Positions 22,707-29,343 of a stretch of 31,545 nt of DNA are shown piece after piece. The position numbers were made by a program, and so were the translations under genes. Every line of letters starts with the position of its first letter. Position 1 is the stretch's first letter. A model generated the notes under the pieces. That model saw nothing but the letters and a program-made list of their open reading frames with translations, was not told where the DNA came from and did not search any database. Origin of the DNA: a virus; the IMG/VR virus record IMGVR_UViG_3300025168_000374, positions 1 to 31,545 of that record; one strand, 5' to 3'.

Positions 22707-23924
22707 CTACGCGTCGTTAGCTGCATCAGTAGTATAGAATATTTTTACTCCGAGAACTCTTGATTCACCAGTAAAAGTATCGCTACCATCTGCTGCATCT
22801 CTATATAATTGAAAGTACGATTGTTGATCGTCTGCAGGGGAACCCGCAATTGTCATTGCACTACTTTCAGCTGTTACTTGTTGATCTTCAACTGTTCCAA
22901 TTCCAGCGTCTGTAACTTCTATTGCTGTTCCAAATGCAACATCAATTGTATCACTATCACCACATGCAACTCCCTGTAATCCAAAAATACAGTTTCCTGT
23001 GTTTGTACTACTTGGAGCCCAAAAAACTTGATAAGTCACCGTTCCTAAATTCCATGATTTAGGCATAGCGATAGCAAATTGTGTATATTGTTTTGTCCCT
23101 GCATCAAAATCGAAAACTTTCATATCAGGTCTTGTTGCTGTAGTTTCCACTTGTTCTGCATCAGCTCCGTTAGTAGTCGCAGCATACATTGCTGCAGCTG
23201 GAACCCATATCGTTTCTTTGCCTGCAATTTTAATTGCAGCAGTTGCTGATTTAAGAACTCCTGACCCTTTAGGGTTAATGTTTATATCAACGTTTGTTTC
23301 ACCTGTTGATGATAAAATTGGACCAGCACCTGAAGCTGCGTTAGCTAATGTAAATTCATTAACTGCTGAACCTGTAGCTGTTAATAAAGCTAATTCATTT
23401 CCGTTAGTATCTAAAATTGAAGTTCCAATTTTAGGACTTGTTAATGTTTTGTTTGTTAAAGTTTGTGTTCCTGTAAGAGTTACGTCTCCAGCTCCAAAGC
23501 CTGCATCCACTATATCTGGATTAGTACCATCATTAGCTGTTGCGTAAATAATTTTTGTTCCTTTATCTGTTGCTGACCAAGCTACAGTACTTCCTGAACC
23601 AGAAGCATATTTAAATGTGACGGTGTATGCACCTGATGAGCCATTTTTAATTATATAAAAATCTTGAACATCTAAAGGAATGGTTACTACAGTAGCTTCA
23701 CCAATTGTTCCTGTAAATTCTATAACTCTGTGTGCAAGGACAGCGCCTGTTGATCCATCTGAAACAGATAAAGTAGTGGGAGTTGATGTTATAGCTTGAG
23801 TGGTATAGCCACCAGCTATTTGTTCTACAATGTTTAAATTCGTATTAGTTTTTGTTCCCCAAGTACCAGCATTTTCGCCAGTTGCCATTAGTTCAACGCC
23901 GAGAGGGGTATATGTGGATGCCAT
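22707..23924 (-). CDS. Tail fibre protein, 405 aa
   Basis: The N-terminus MASTYTPLGVELMATGENAG with GTWGTKTNTNLNIVEQIAGG is the usual opening of marine phage tail fibres, followed by a beta-rich domain and TLTGTQTLTNKTLTSPKIG, a recurrent linker. The middle, FTLANAASGAGPILSSTGE and NINPKGSGVLKS, is also typical. The C-terminal 180 residues (WVPAAAMYAATTNGADAEQ onward) look like a beta-sandwich domain. It has a near-consensus promoter upstream and a good AGGAG ribosome-binding site. It is likely a long or short fibre on the short tail. Confidence 0.75.
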   Translation of the reverse strand: MASTYTPLGVELMATGENAGTWGTKTNTNLNIVEQIAGGYTTQAITSTPTTLSVSDGSTGAVLAHRVIEFTGTIGEATVVTIPLDVQDFYIIKNGSSGAYTVTFKYASGSGSTVAWSATDKGTKIIYATANDGTNPDIVDAGFGAGDVTLTGTQTLTNKTLTSPKIGTSILDTNGNELALLTATGSAVNEFTLANAASGAGPILSSTGETNVDININPKGSGVLKSATAAIKIAGKETIWVPAAAMYAATTNGADAEQVETTATRPDMKVFDFDAGTKQYTQFAIAMPKSWNLGTVTYQVFWAPSSTNTGNCIFGLQGVACGDSDTIDVAFGTAIEVTDAGIGTVEDQQVTAESSAMTIAGSPADDQQSYFQLYRDAADGSDTFTGESRVLGVKIFYTTDAANDA

Positions 23925-23954
23925 AATTTTGTTCTCCTAGTTTGTTTAATTGTT

Positions 23955-23983
23955 TTTATATTTTGTTTTATTCATGTTGTCAA
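23955..23983 (-). promoter_or_regulatory. Near-consensus sigma70 promoter before the tail fibre gene
   Basis: On the minus strand TTGACA (23978-23983), a 17-base spacer and TATAAA (23955-23960) give almost an ideal host sigma70-type promoter. The predicted start is near 23948, leaving a leader of about 24 bases with AGGAG. A perfect six-base inverted repeat with a four-base loop (ACATAG/CTATGT, 23983-23998) abuts the -35 box on its upstream side and could be an operator or a weak end for the preceding gene. Confidence 0.65.
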
Positions 23984-23992
23984 CATAGATTA

Positions 23993-25192
23993 CTATGTAA
24001 CTCTCGTCCAACTACCTGTTTGAGTAGCTGTTTTTTTACTATAATTACCTGTTTGTGCAGCAGTTACACGACCCCATCCAATTGGTGCTACGCCGATAGG
24101 AGACACAGTAACAGTTGCTGACACTCCCGTCAATCCCATTACATCTGCTGGTGCAATCGCTCCCACTGCACCTGTTGCTGAAACTCCTGTTAATCCCATT
24201 GTAATAGAATTAGGAGTAATAGCTCCTACTGAAGCCGTTGCCGAAACTCCTGTTGGTGAAACTGTTGGATTAGATGAAATGCTTATAGCACCTGGAGCAC
24301 TCGTTGCGCCAAGTCCAGTTAATGAAGTAGTATTATCTGATCGTGCAGTTGGAGCACCTACGGCCGCTGTTGCTGAAAGTCCAGTTAAAGGAATTCCTTC
24401 TCCAATAATAATGGCACCTACTGCTGAAGTGGCTCCAAGTCCTGTTAATGTAGTTGTATTATCAACTCGTGCAGTTGGAGCACCTACGGCTCCTGTTGCA
24501 GCAACTCCAGTTAACCCCATTACATCTGCTGGTGCAATTGCACCCACAGCAGCTATTGCTGAAAGTCCTGTTAAAGTTTCTGTAGCTGAGTCAACACTTC
24601 CCCAACCGTTTTCACCCCAATCTAAAGTTCCCCAACCAGGTTTTATTTCAGGTGCAATTGCACCCACAGCAGTTGTTGCTGAAACACCTGTAAGAGAAAC
24701 TACAAGGCCTGATTCGCCCCAATTTTCTGTTCCCCATGTATCCGAACCCCAACCTATTTCATTAAAAGGTGTGACTGTACCAAGAGCTGTTGTTAAAGAT
24801 TGTCCTGTTAGAGATTGTGTAACAGTTGATTGATCATTCCAAGTATTTGATCCCCATGTAAGAAGTCCCCACGTACTAGGATCTACTGTATTTGCTTGCC
24901 CACCCATACCAGAATGAATAGAACAATAATAATATAAAGTGGGTGCTGAGGCAGCAACAGTTATCTGAACTTGTGTGGAACTATTTACTGTTACGCCTGT
25001 TGTGTATTCAGAACCTCCACCATGAGTTCCGTCGCTAGTTGTAGAAAATCTAAAAGGATGAGCTGAAGGATAATTAAATACATAAGTATAACCTTCGCCA
25101 AGATTTAAAGTATCTTGTAAAACTCCGTCTATATAATATTTATTACCAGAACCAGGATTACTTACTGTGACTGTGTAAGTTCTAATAGCCAT
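23993..25192 (-). CDS. Fibre-like protein with cupredoxin-like N-terminal domain and LTG repeats, 399 aa
   Basis: Residues 1-97 look like a small beta-barrel with possible type 1 copper ligands H45 (SAHPFRFS), C90, H93 and M96 (YYYCSIHSGMGG); the Cys-x2-His-x2-Met spacing equals that of amicyanin. The rest is a repeat region: about ten units built on LTGxxATxAVGAI (residues 127-368), interleaved with Trp-Gly blocks such as GWGSDTWGTENWG and GWGTLDWGENGWG. The tail ends SWTRVT. No signal peptide is seen. It is probably a tail fibre whose N-terminal domain binds copper or is only structurally related to cupredoxins. Its start codon lies inside a strong hairpin. Confidence 0.65.
   Translation of the reverse strand: MAIRTYTVTVSNPGSGNKYYIDGVLQDTLNLGEGYTYVFNYPSAHPFRFSTTSDGTHGGGSEYTTGVTVNSSTQVQITVAASAPTLYYYCSIHSGMGGQANTVDPSTWGLLTWGSNTWNDQSTVTQSLTGQSLTTALGTVTPFNEIGWGSDTWGTENWGESGLVVSLTGVSATTAVGAIAPEIKPGWGTLDWGENGWGSVDSATETLTGLSAIAAVGAIAPADVMGLTGVAATGAVGAPTARVDNTTTLTGLGATSAVGAIIIGEGIPLTGLSATAAVGAPTARSDNTTSLTGLGATSAPGAISISSNPTVSPTGVSATASVGAITPNSITMGLTGVSATGAVGAIAPADVMGLTGVSATVTVSPIGVAPIGWGRVTAAQTGNYSKKTATQTGSWTRVT
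24089..24814 (-). repeat. Coding repeat array, LTG(V/L)xAT motif, about ten units
   Basis: Units of 15-23 residues begin with LTGV/LTGL followed by ATxAVGAI or ATxAVGAP. At DNA level several units share stretches, for example two copies each of GTTAATCCCATTACATC-like and GCAGTTGGAGCACCTA blocks on the plus strand. Unequal recombination within it would change fibre length. Confidence 0.8.
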
Positions 25193-25210
25193 AAGGAGTT
25201 CCTCCTTATG
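25190..25210 (-). promoter_or_regulatory. Hairpin hiding the RBS and start codon of the cupredoxin-like fibre gene
   Basis: The minus strand reads a perfect nine-base stem with a three-base loop: CATAAGGAG, GAA, CTCCTTATG. The left arm holds the upstream stop codon TAA (25206-25208) and the Shine-Dalgarno AAGGAG; the right arm ends in the start codon ATG (25190-25192). Ribosomes finishing the upstream gene would open the stem, so translation should depend on the upstream gene. Confidence 0.7.
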
Positions 25211-25646
25211 CTATACCGATAATAGCTGATCCCGCAGAAGCTGCTGGAAATTCTATAGTGAAAGTTCCACTTGTTACAGTTTTATCTCCACCAAAAGCGA
25301 TTGTGCAACATGCTGGATCTCCAGATGCTGAATCATTAAAAATTAAACATCCGTTAGCTGTGAATGAAGCAGATGTCCAAGAGACATTAGCAAAATCACA
25401 AACCGCTGTATCACTTGATAAAACAGGTGTTACACTGGTAAGAGCTTTTCCTTTTGCGGAATAAGCAGAACCTGATGTGTTAGAAATTTCGTTACTTGAA
25501 CTATATGCAGTTGTAGATTTATTAATAGTTGCTGAACTTGTGTATAAAGCTAGATTAAAAGTATTACCACTTGATGCAGTAAAGTTATGTGTTGCTGTTA
25601 AAATCTCAACTTTAAAACTGTTACAAATTGCTGATGTTATTGCCAT
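25206..25646 (-). CDS. Small beta-rich virion protein, 146 aa
   Basis: The sequence begins MAITSAICNSFKVEILTATHNF with NTFNLALYTSSATINKSTTAY, and ends in FTIEFPAASAGSAIIGIA; this is a family I recognise from marine phage tail regions, of unknown exact function. It is rich in Ser, Thr and Ala with four Cys (two adjacent in DPACCTI). It lies between connector genes and fibre genes, and its stop codon forms part of the hairpin controlling the next gene. A tail or fibre-attachment role is likely. Confidence 0.65.
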   Translation of the reverse strand: MAITSAICNSFKVEILTATHNFTASSGNTFNLALYTSSATINKSTTAYSSSNEISNTSGSAYSAKGKALTSVTPVLSSDTAVCDFANVSWTSASFTANGCLIFNDSASGDPACCTIAFGGDKTVTSGTFTIEFPAASAGSAIIGIA

Positions 25647-25660
25647 AAATTTTCTCCTAG

Positions 25661-26416
25661 TTATTGAGGCGGTGACTCGATGGGTATTCTTAATGTTCCA
25701 TCGGTGTAATCGTCTCGTCTTCTTCTACCAATTTGCATTGCTGCAAACTTCTGTAGTTCTTGTGTATACTTTTGCTCATATAATGTCAACATATCTTGTG
25801 GACCTTTTAAAAAACTAAATGCTTCCACTAAACAAGCATATAATAGCCCTTGAGGAAAATAATTGCTCACATATGTATGAGAATTACCGTCGGCTCCTGA
25901 ACCTAATCCTGTTGGCATTGCATTTCCATATATTTTAATAACATAATTAGCGTCTGGAGTAGGAGCCATTAAAATAGATCCTGAAGTAGTATCTGTTAAT
26001 CCTGTTGCTCCTCCAAACATCGCATAATATTTAGGGAGTCCTGTTACATCTGCTCCTGATGCAGTAGAGCCTGAAGGGCCTGTTTTGAAGCCAACATACT
26101 CACTTAAAAAAGTTTGATCTCGTCTCTCTAACCATTGACCTTGTTCATTAGCATTAGCTGTAGAATTAAAAATTTTTACCCCTCTTACAAATTGAAAACC
26201 AGCGGGAACTCTAACCGTATTAACATCTGCAGCAACCGTTCCTTCCCATTCTTGTCTATCCGAGTCCATAGGTATATCAAGATTGATTCTATGTTCTGCA
26301 TTCATGATAAATTGATCTGTAACAGTAGCAGTAAATACCGTTGTATCTACTTCACAGTAATTTTGAATTGCTGTTGTTAGTGTTGTATATGAATAACTTG
26401 TTAATCCGCCTGCCAT
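25661..26416 (-). CDS. Probable head-tail adaptor protein, 251 aa
   Basis: The N-terminal part is helical (SYTTLTTAIQNYCEVDTTVFTA broken by TDQFIMNAEHRINLDIPMD), followed by beta strands (VNTVRVPAGFQFVRGVKIF), a Gly-rich loop and a helical C-terminus containing LLYACLVEAFSFLKGP and YTQELQKFAAMQ. This resembles the adaptor/gatekeeper proteins of short-tailed phages such as the SU10 adaptor or T7 tail tubular A class. Gene position between the gp4-like protein and the fibres agrees. Its start shares one base with the preceding stop (TAATG). Confidence 0.55.
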   Translation of the reverse strand: MAGGLTSYSYTTLTTAIQNYCEVDTTVFTATVTDQFIMNAEHRINLDIPMDSDRQEWEGTVAADVNTVRVPAGFQFVRGVKIFNSTANANEQGQWLERRDQTFLSEYVGFKTGPSGSTASGADVTGLPKYYAMFGGATGLTDTTSGSILMAPTPDANYVIKIYGNAMPTGLGSGADGNSHTYVSNYFPQGLLYACLVEAFSFLKGPQDMLTLYEQKYTQELQKFAAMQIGRRRRDDYTDGTLRIPIESPPQ

Positions 26417-26982
26417 TATGCTTCTATAGTTACCGGTCCAACGGACACTGGATAACCTCCTCCTTCTTTTCCACCTGTTGTAGCTGTATCAGTATTTATA
26501 ACAAAATAAAACCAGTCTGTTGTAAAATCTGTATCTCTTGCACCTGCTACATATTTTCCTGTAACAATAGCATATCCTGCCGCTAAAGCAATTTTAGCTC
26601 CTGTAATTCCATCCCAACTAGCGGGATCTGTATAAGCTCCTGCTGTTGTTGGTGTTCCTCTAAAACGATAAGTGTCTCCATTCGTTAAGCCATGATTTGG
26701 TACATTAACATTTATATAAGCAGATCCTGCACCATATGTTATAAAAGGATTAAAAGGCATTAACTGTGTAACTGCGGGAGCAGTTCTTGAAGGTCTTGCA
26801 TGTTGTAAAGCTTGAGGATCAGCTCCTACTGGATGAGGTTCTAATTGAGGTTGTTTAACTTCAAACTCAGAATTATGAACCCATGCACCCGTCCATTCTT
26901 GAACCATTTCTCTATATGGAAATGCTGCACCAGATCTGTCTGATATTGCAAGTGCTCTACTACCTTTTGAAAATCTAGCCAT
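26416..26982 (-). CDS. Conserved virion-region protein, 188 aa
   Basis: The N-terminus MARFSKGSRALAISDRSGAAF with PYREMVQEWTGAWVH and EFEVKQPQLEPHPVGADP is a recognisable conserved opening in marine phage structural clusters. A following Thr/Gly-rich beta region (PNHGLTNGDTYRFRG) resembles a fibre or attachment domain. There is no known enzymatic motif. Close coupling with the gp4-like and adaptor genes suggests a connector-associated or tail-associated protein. Confidence 0.6.
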   Translation of the reverse strand: MARFSKGSRALAISDRSGAAFPYREMVQEWTGAWVHNSEFEVKQPQLEPHPVGADPQALQHARPSRTAPAVTQLMPFNPFITYGAGSAYINVNVPNHGLTNGDTYRFRGTPTTAGAYTDPASWDGITGAKIALAAGYAIVTGKYVAGARDTDFTTDWFYFVINTDTATTGGKEGGGYPVSVGPVTIEA

Positions 26983-27788
26983 TATATATTTGGATAATAA
27001 GTTTTAGGGGTTATATAAGTACTAGCTGCAGAACCGTCTTCTGCTAATGCTCTAGCAAATTCATCTTCATATAATAATTTCATTTCTTGTGTTCTTTGTG
27101 GCGCAAACTTCATAGATAAATAATAAGCAAGTCCTGAAACCATACAAGGTATAAATCGATAAGGAGTATCTGTTGCATTACTATAAGCTCCCACATCTTG
27201 AATTCTTTTTACATAATAAACATTTATATAATTAGATGCTGCCGTTGAATTAGGTAAAGGATAAAGTGTAATTGTAACTTTATCAATAAATCGTTGAACC
27301 CAAAATTGTGAAGGAGTTCCAAGGGATGCTTTATTTGCTGTGGCAGCATAAGCATCTCTAGCAACTTTAGTTAAACCAGTATCTGATTGAGAAGTTGTAT
27401 TATAATTTTGTCGGTATGTAACATTTAGAATATCGGTAATACCATAAATATTTGCTACAGGAACTGTTGTTGCTTGTGGTGATGCCGCTGCTGCTGCAGC
27501 ACTATCAACTGAATTTCTATAGAAAGTATAGGTTCCAGCACCTTCGTCAGTTGCATCCACATTAGTTGAAGAACCCACTATGATATTAATATTTGTGTTT
27601 CCTACTTCCCAAAAATGAATTCCTCTGTTTCCCCATTCTTGAAAAAGAATATTTAAAGATCTTCGAGCTGTTTTAAGTTGATGACCTGCAGTGCCAACTA
27701 AACCGATACGTTCGTACGCATCTACAATAATTTCATCTATCGAAAAATCCTGATCAAATGTGTATGATGAGGAAGTAGTATTTGCCAT
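26982..27788 (-). CDS. P22 gp4-like tail accessory/head-completion protein, 268 aa
   Basis: The N-terminal block IDEIIVDAYERIGLVGTAGHQ followed by RRSLNILFQEWGNRGIHFWEV is characteristic of the P22 gp4 family, which binds below the portal to seal packaged DNA and receive the tail. The middle is a beta-rich insertion (INIIVGSSTNVDATD), and the C-terminal part returns to helices (LAYYLSMKFAPQRTQEMKLL). It is longer than P22 gp4 (166 residues). Presence of this protein is the best single sign of a short-tailed phage here. Confidence 0.75.
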   Translation of the reverse strand: MANTTSSSYTFDQDFSIDEIIVDAYERIGLVGTAGHQLKTARRSLNILFQEWGNRGIHFWEVGNTNINIIVGSSTNVDATDEGAGTYTFYRNSVDSAAAAAASPQATTVPVANIYGITDILNVTYRQNYNTTSQSDTGLTKVARDAYAATANKASLGTPSQFWVQRFIDKVTITLYPLPNSTAASNYINVYYVKRIQDVGAYSNATDTPYRFIPCMVSGLAYYLSMKFAPQRTQEMKLLYEDEFARALAEDGSAASTYITPKTYYPNI

Positions 27789-27796
27789 TACAATTC

Positions 27797-28102
27797 CTAT
27801 CCATAATAAACAGTTACATGTGTGACTGCTACGTTTGTAACTTTTAAACTGGTATTAGCTCTAATCCCTGTTCCTGGTAATTTTATGTGTCCAGTAACTG
27901 GTGATAAGTATCCTGATACATTTGTAGCTGGTGTATTAACTACCCACATAGCTGTAGTATTATCATTAACTGTTATTGTGCCAGCTGCAACATTCGTAGG
28001 TACCACCCATGAAAGTGCTAATATTCTCGCTGGACCATCAAAGACTGTAGTAGTCGTAGCAGTGGTAATATTAACTGTTTTTATATCTACTGGATATCCC
28101 AT
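27797..28102 (-). CDS. Small beta-rich virion protein, 101 aa
   Basis: I start this at ATG 28102 (MGYPVDIKTVNITTATTTT), preceded by AAGGAG at the right distance; a longer frame to 28141 would read through the hairpin at 28119-28142 and has no binding site. The protein is rich in Thr and Val with repeating strands (TVFDGPARILALSWVV, TITVNDNTTAMWVVN), suggesting a small Ig-like or head-decoration-type fold. Function unknown. Confidence 0.6.
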   Translation of the reverse strand: MGYPVDIKTVNITTATTTTVFDGPARILALSWVVPTNVAAGTITVNDNTTAMWVVNTPATNVSGYLSPVTGHIKLPGTGIRANTSLKVTNVAVTHVTVYYG

Positions 28103-28118
28103 AATTTTTCTCCTTAAG

Positions 28119-28142
28119 TGTGAGCTTCCGAAGAAGCTCACA
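28119..28142 (-). terminator. UUCG-capped hairpin between two virion genes
   Basis: On the minus strand a ten-pair stem (TGTGAGCTTC with GAAGCTCACA) closes on UUCG in the C(UUCG)G arrangement, one of the most stable RNA tetraloops. No U tract follows on the minus strand, where AAGGAG of the next gene comes soon after. On the plus strand a TTATTTTATTT tract follows. It may be an RNA stabiliser, partial terminator or processing site. Confidence 0.6.
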
Positions 28143-28158
28143 TTATTTTATTTAGCTA

Positions 28159-28713
28159 TTAACTCCAAGCAGCTGCGCCTGTGTCTGCAGTCATTGCTGT
28201 TGATAAGTCATGAGCAAAGTTCCAAATGCCTTTTTCAAAACAAGTAAAATACAGATAACAACCATGAGTTAAACTATTAGTTGCTGCGTTCGCAGGTGTG
28301 TACGTTAATACCGTTTCATCTGCTATCGATGTATCTATAGTTTGAACCGCTCCAGTGGCTCTACTTTCCACTTTTGAACCAGTTCTAAAAACATCAGATC
28401 CTGCACATGTAAAAGTAAGAACAGCTGTACCACCAGTTGAATCATCTGATTGAGCATGAACTACATAAGTTCCTACTGTCGCTGAGGGTAAAGTAACAGC
28501 TTGTGTTGCCGCCCCAGTGAAGTTGTTAACCGTAATTACATTAGCTGTATAAGTTAATGTTCCCGCTGTTGCCACTGATGTAGCAGTTAAGCTAGTTAAA
28601 TCAGGTTTCGTTCCTAGAAACCTTGATGTTATAACTCCTGTGCTAGTGGCTTTATTGATCTGTTGAAATCCTTTTTCGGATCTAACTGGACCATTAAACG
28701 ATGTGTTTGCCAT
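28159..28713 (-). CDS. Conserved virion protein, probable head or tail surface protein, 184 aa
   Basis: MANTSFNGPVRSEKGFQQINK and the following beta-rich Ser/Thr/Ala region (TLTYTANVITVNNFTGAATQ, ADETVLTYTPANAATN), ending GIWNFAHDLSTAM, form a family I recognise in marine phage structural clusters near the capsid gene. It has no catalytic motif. It has a long, structured leader and a good AGGAGG ribosome-binding site, suggesting strong expression. A decoration or head-fibre role is possible. Confidence 0.6.
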   Translation of the reverse strand: MANTSFNGPVRSEKGFQQINKATSTGVITSRFLGTKPDLTSLTATSVATAGTLTYTANVITVNNFTGAATQAVTLPSATVGTYVVHAQSDDSTGGTAVLTFTCAGSDVFRTGSKVESRATGAVQTIDTSIADETVLTYTPANAATNSLTHGCYLYFTCFEKGIWNFAHDLSTAMTADTGAAAWS

Positions 28714-28734
28714 GTTATATTCCTCCTAGAATAT

Positions 28735-28781
28735 TTAAATGTAGTCCCTAAGGAATGTCGACTATACGCGTCTACATTTAA
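28735..28781 (-). promoter_or_regulatory. Ten-base inverted repeat in the leader of the 184-aa gene
   Basis: TTAAATGTAG (28735-28744) and CTACATTTAA (28772-28781) are perfectly complementary and separated by 27 bases. The stem would end just before the AGGAGG of the gene at 28159-28713 and could affect mRNA stability or translation. Confidence 0.5.
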
Positions 28782-28811
28782 GTTTTATTATTAAATTTGT
28801 ATAGTAGCTAA

Positions 28812-28840
28812 TCTATACCCCAAATTTAAATTTGGCGCAA
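28812..28840 (-). promoter_or_regulatory. Perfect 16-bp palindrome, possibly in a promoter spacer
   Basis: CCAAATTTAAATTTGG (28820-28835) is an exact palindrome. On the minus strand it fills nearly all of the 17-base space between TTGCGC (28835-28840) and TATAGA (28812-28817). Both hexamers are weak. A repressor binding the palindrome could control the downstream virion genes. Confidence 0.3.
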
Positions 28841-28876
28841 GTGATCCTGTGGGTTTTGTATGATTTTTGATAGCGC

Positions 28877-29086
28877 TTAAGTGGCTATCGAGACTTCAGC
28901 CTTAGATTCTTCAATTTTGTTAACACGGTGAGCAACTCTTGCTTCTTCTAACTTGATCTCAGTGACGATTTCTCTAATCTTGTCGTCAATTTTTACCATG
29001 TTAAGAGTATACCTACCTGATTCATTATACTCCTGTTCCCAATCTAACTCCAAGGACTTCTTGTGTTTGTATAGGTCTTGTGTCAT
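28877..29086 (-). CDS. Small charged helical protein, 69 aa
   Basis: The protein is rich in Glu, Lys and Arg, and mostly helical (VKIDDKIREIVTEIKLEEAR), consistent with a short coiled coil. Its start at 29086 is preceded by GAGGAAG at a fitting distance, and it overlaps the end of the 82-residue gene by 62 bases in another frame. A start at Met 30 (28999) would avoid the overlap. Function unknown; it follows the capsid gene. Confidence 0.55.
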   Translation of the reverse strand: MTQDLYKHKKSLELDWEQEYNESGRYTLNMVKIDDKIREIVTEIKLEEARVAHRVNKIEESKAEVSIAT

Positions 29087-29273
29087 TTATAACTTCCTCA
29101 TAAGTTATCCATTTACGATTTTTTCTCGTAAATCCATCAGACTCGAACAATACCTCATTTTTTCCTATTTTGTCAAGGATAGATTGTTCGATACTTTCAG
29201 CATTATCTTCAGCCATCATAGTGAAGTCTGCATAATAGCCATGGTAGCGGATTTGTACTCGGAAGTTTTTCAT
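29025..29273 (-). CDS. Small conserved phage protein, 82 aa
   Basis: MKNFRVQIRYHGYYADFTMMA with AEDNAESIEQSILDKIGK and later KWITYEEVIND looks like a family of small phage proteins with a beta-alpha core, unknown in function. It lies after the capsid gene and its strong hairpin. The last 20 residues (RPIQTQEVLGVRLGTGV) are coded where the next gene begins in another frame, so that tail may be poorly conserved. Confidence 0.6.
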   Translation of the reverse strand: MKNFRVQIRYHGYYADFTMMAEDNAESIEQSILDKIGKNEVLFESDGFTRKNRKWITYEEVINDTRPIQTQEVLGVRLGTGV

Positions 29274-29300
29274 AGTGTATTTATAACTTTATTTTTTAAA

Positions 29301-29325
29301 TGTGGCGGAACTATGTTCCGCCACA
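29301..29325 (-). terminator. Strong hairpin after the major capsid gene
   Basis: A perfect ten-base stem TGTGGCGGAA/TTCCGCCACA with a five-base loop lies 18 bases beyond the capsid stop codon. On the minus strand it is followed by TTTAAAAAATAAAG, only a short U run, so it may be a partial terminator or an mRNA 3'-end stabiliser lowering expression of downstream genes relative to capsid. Confidence 0.7.
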
Positions 29326-29343
29326 AAATTACTCAGTTATTGC

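Noticed and set aside
24279-24833. Long plus-strand open frame opposite the LTG repeats
   Set aside because: It mirrors the repeat codons of the real gene, has repetitive Pro/Val/Ala composition, and lacks a binding site.
28102-28141. Longer start of the 101-aa gene at 28141
   Set aside because: This would translate the UUCG hairpin, has no binding site, whereas AAGGAG sits just before ATG 28102.
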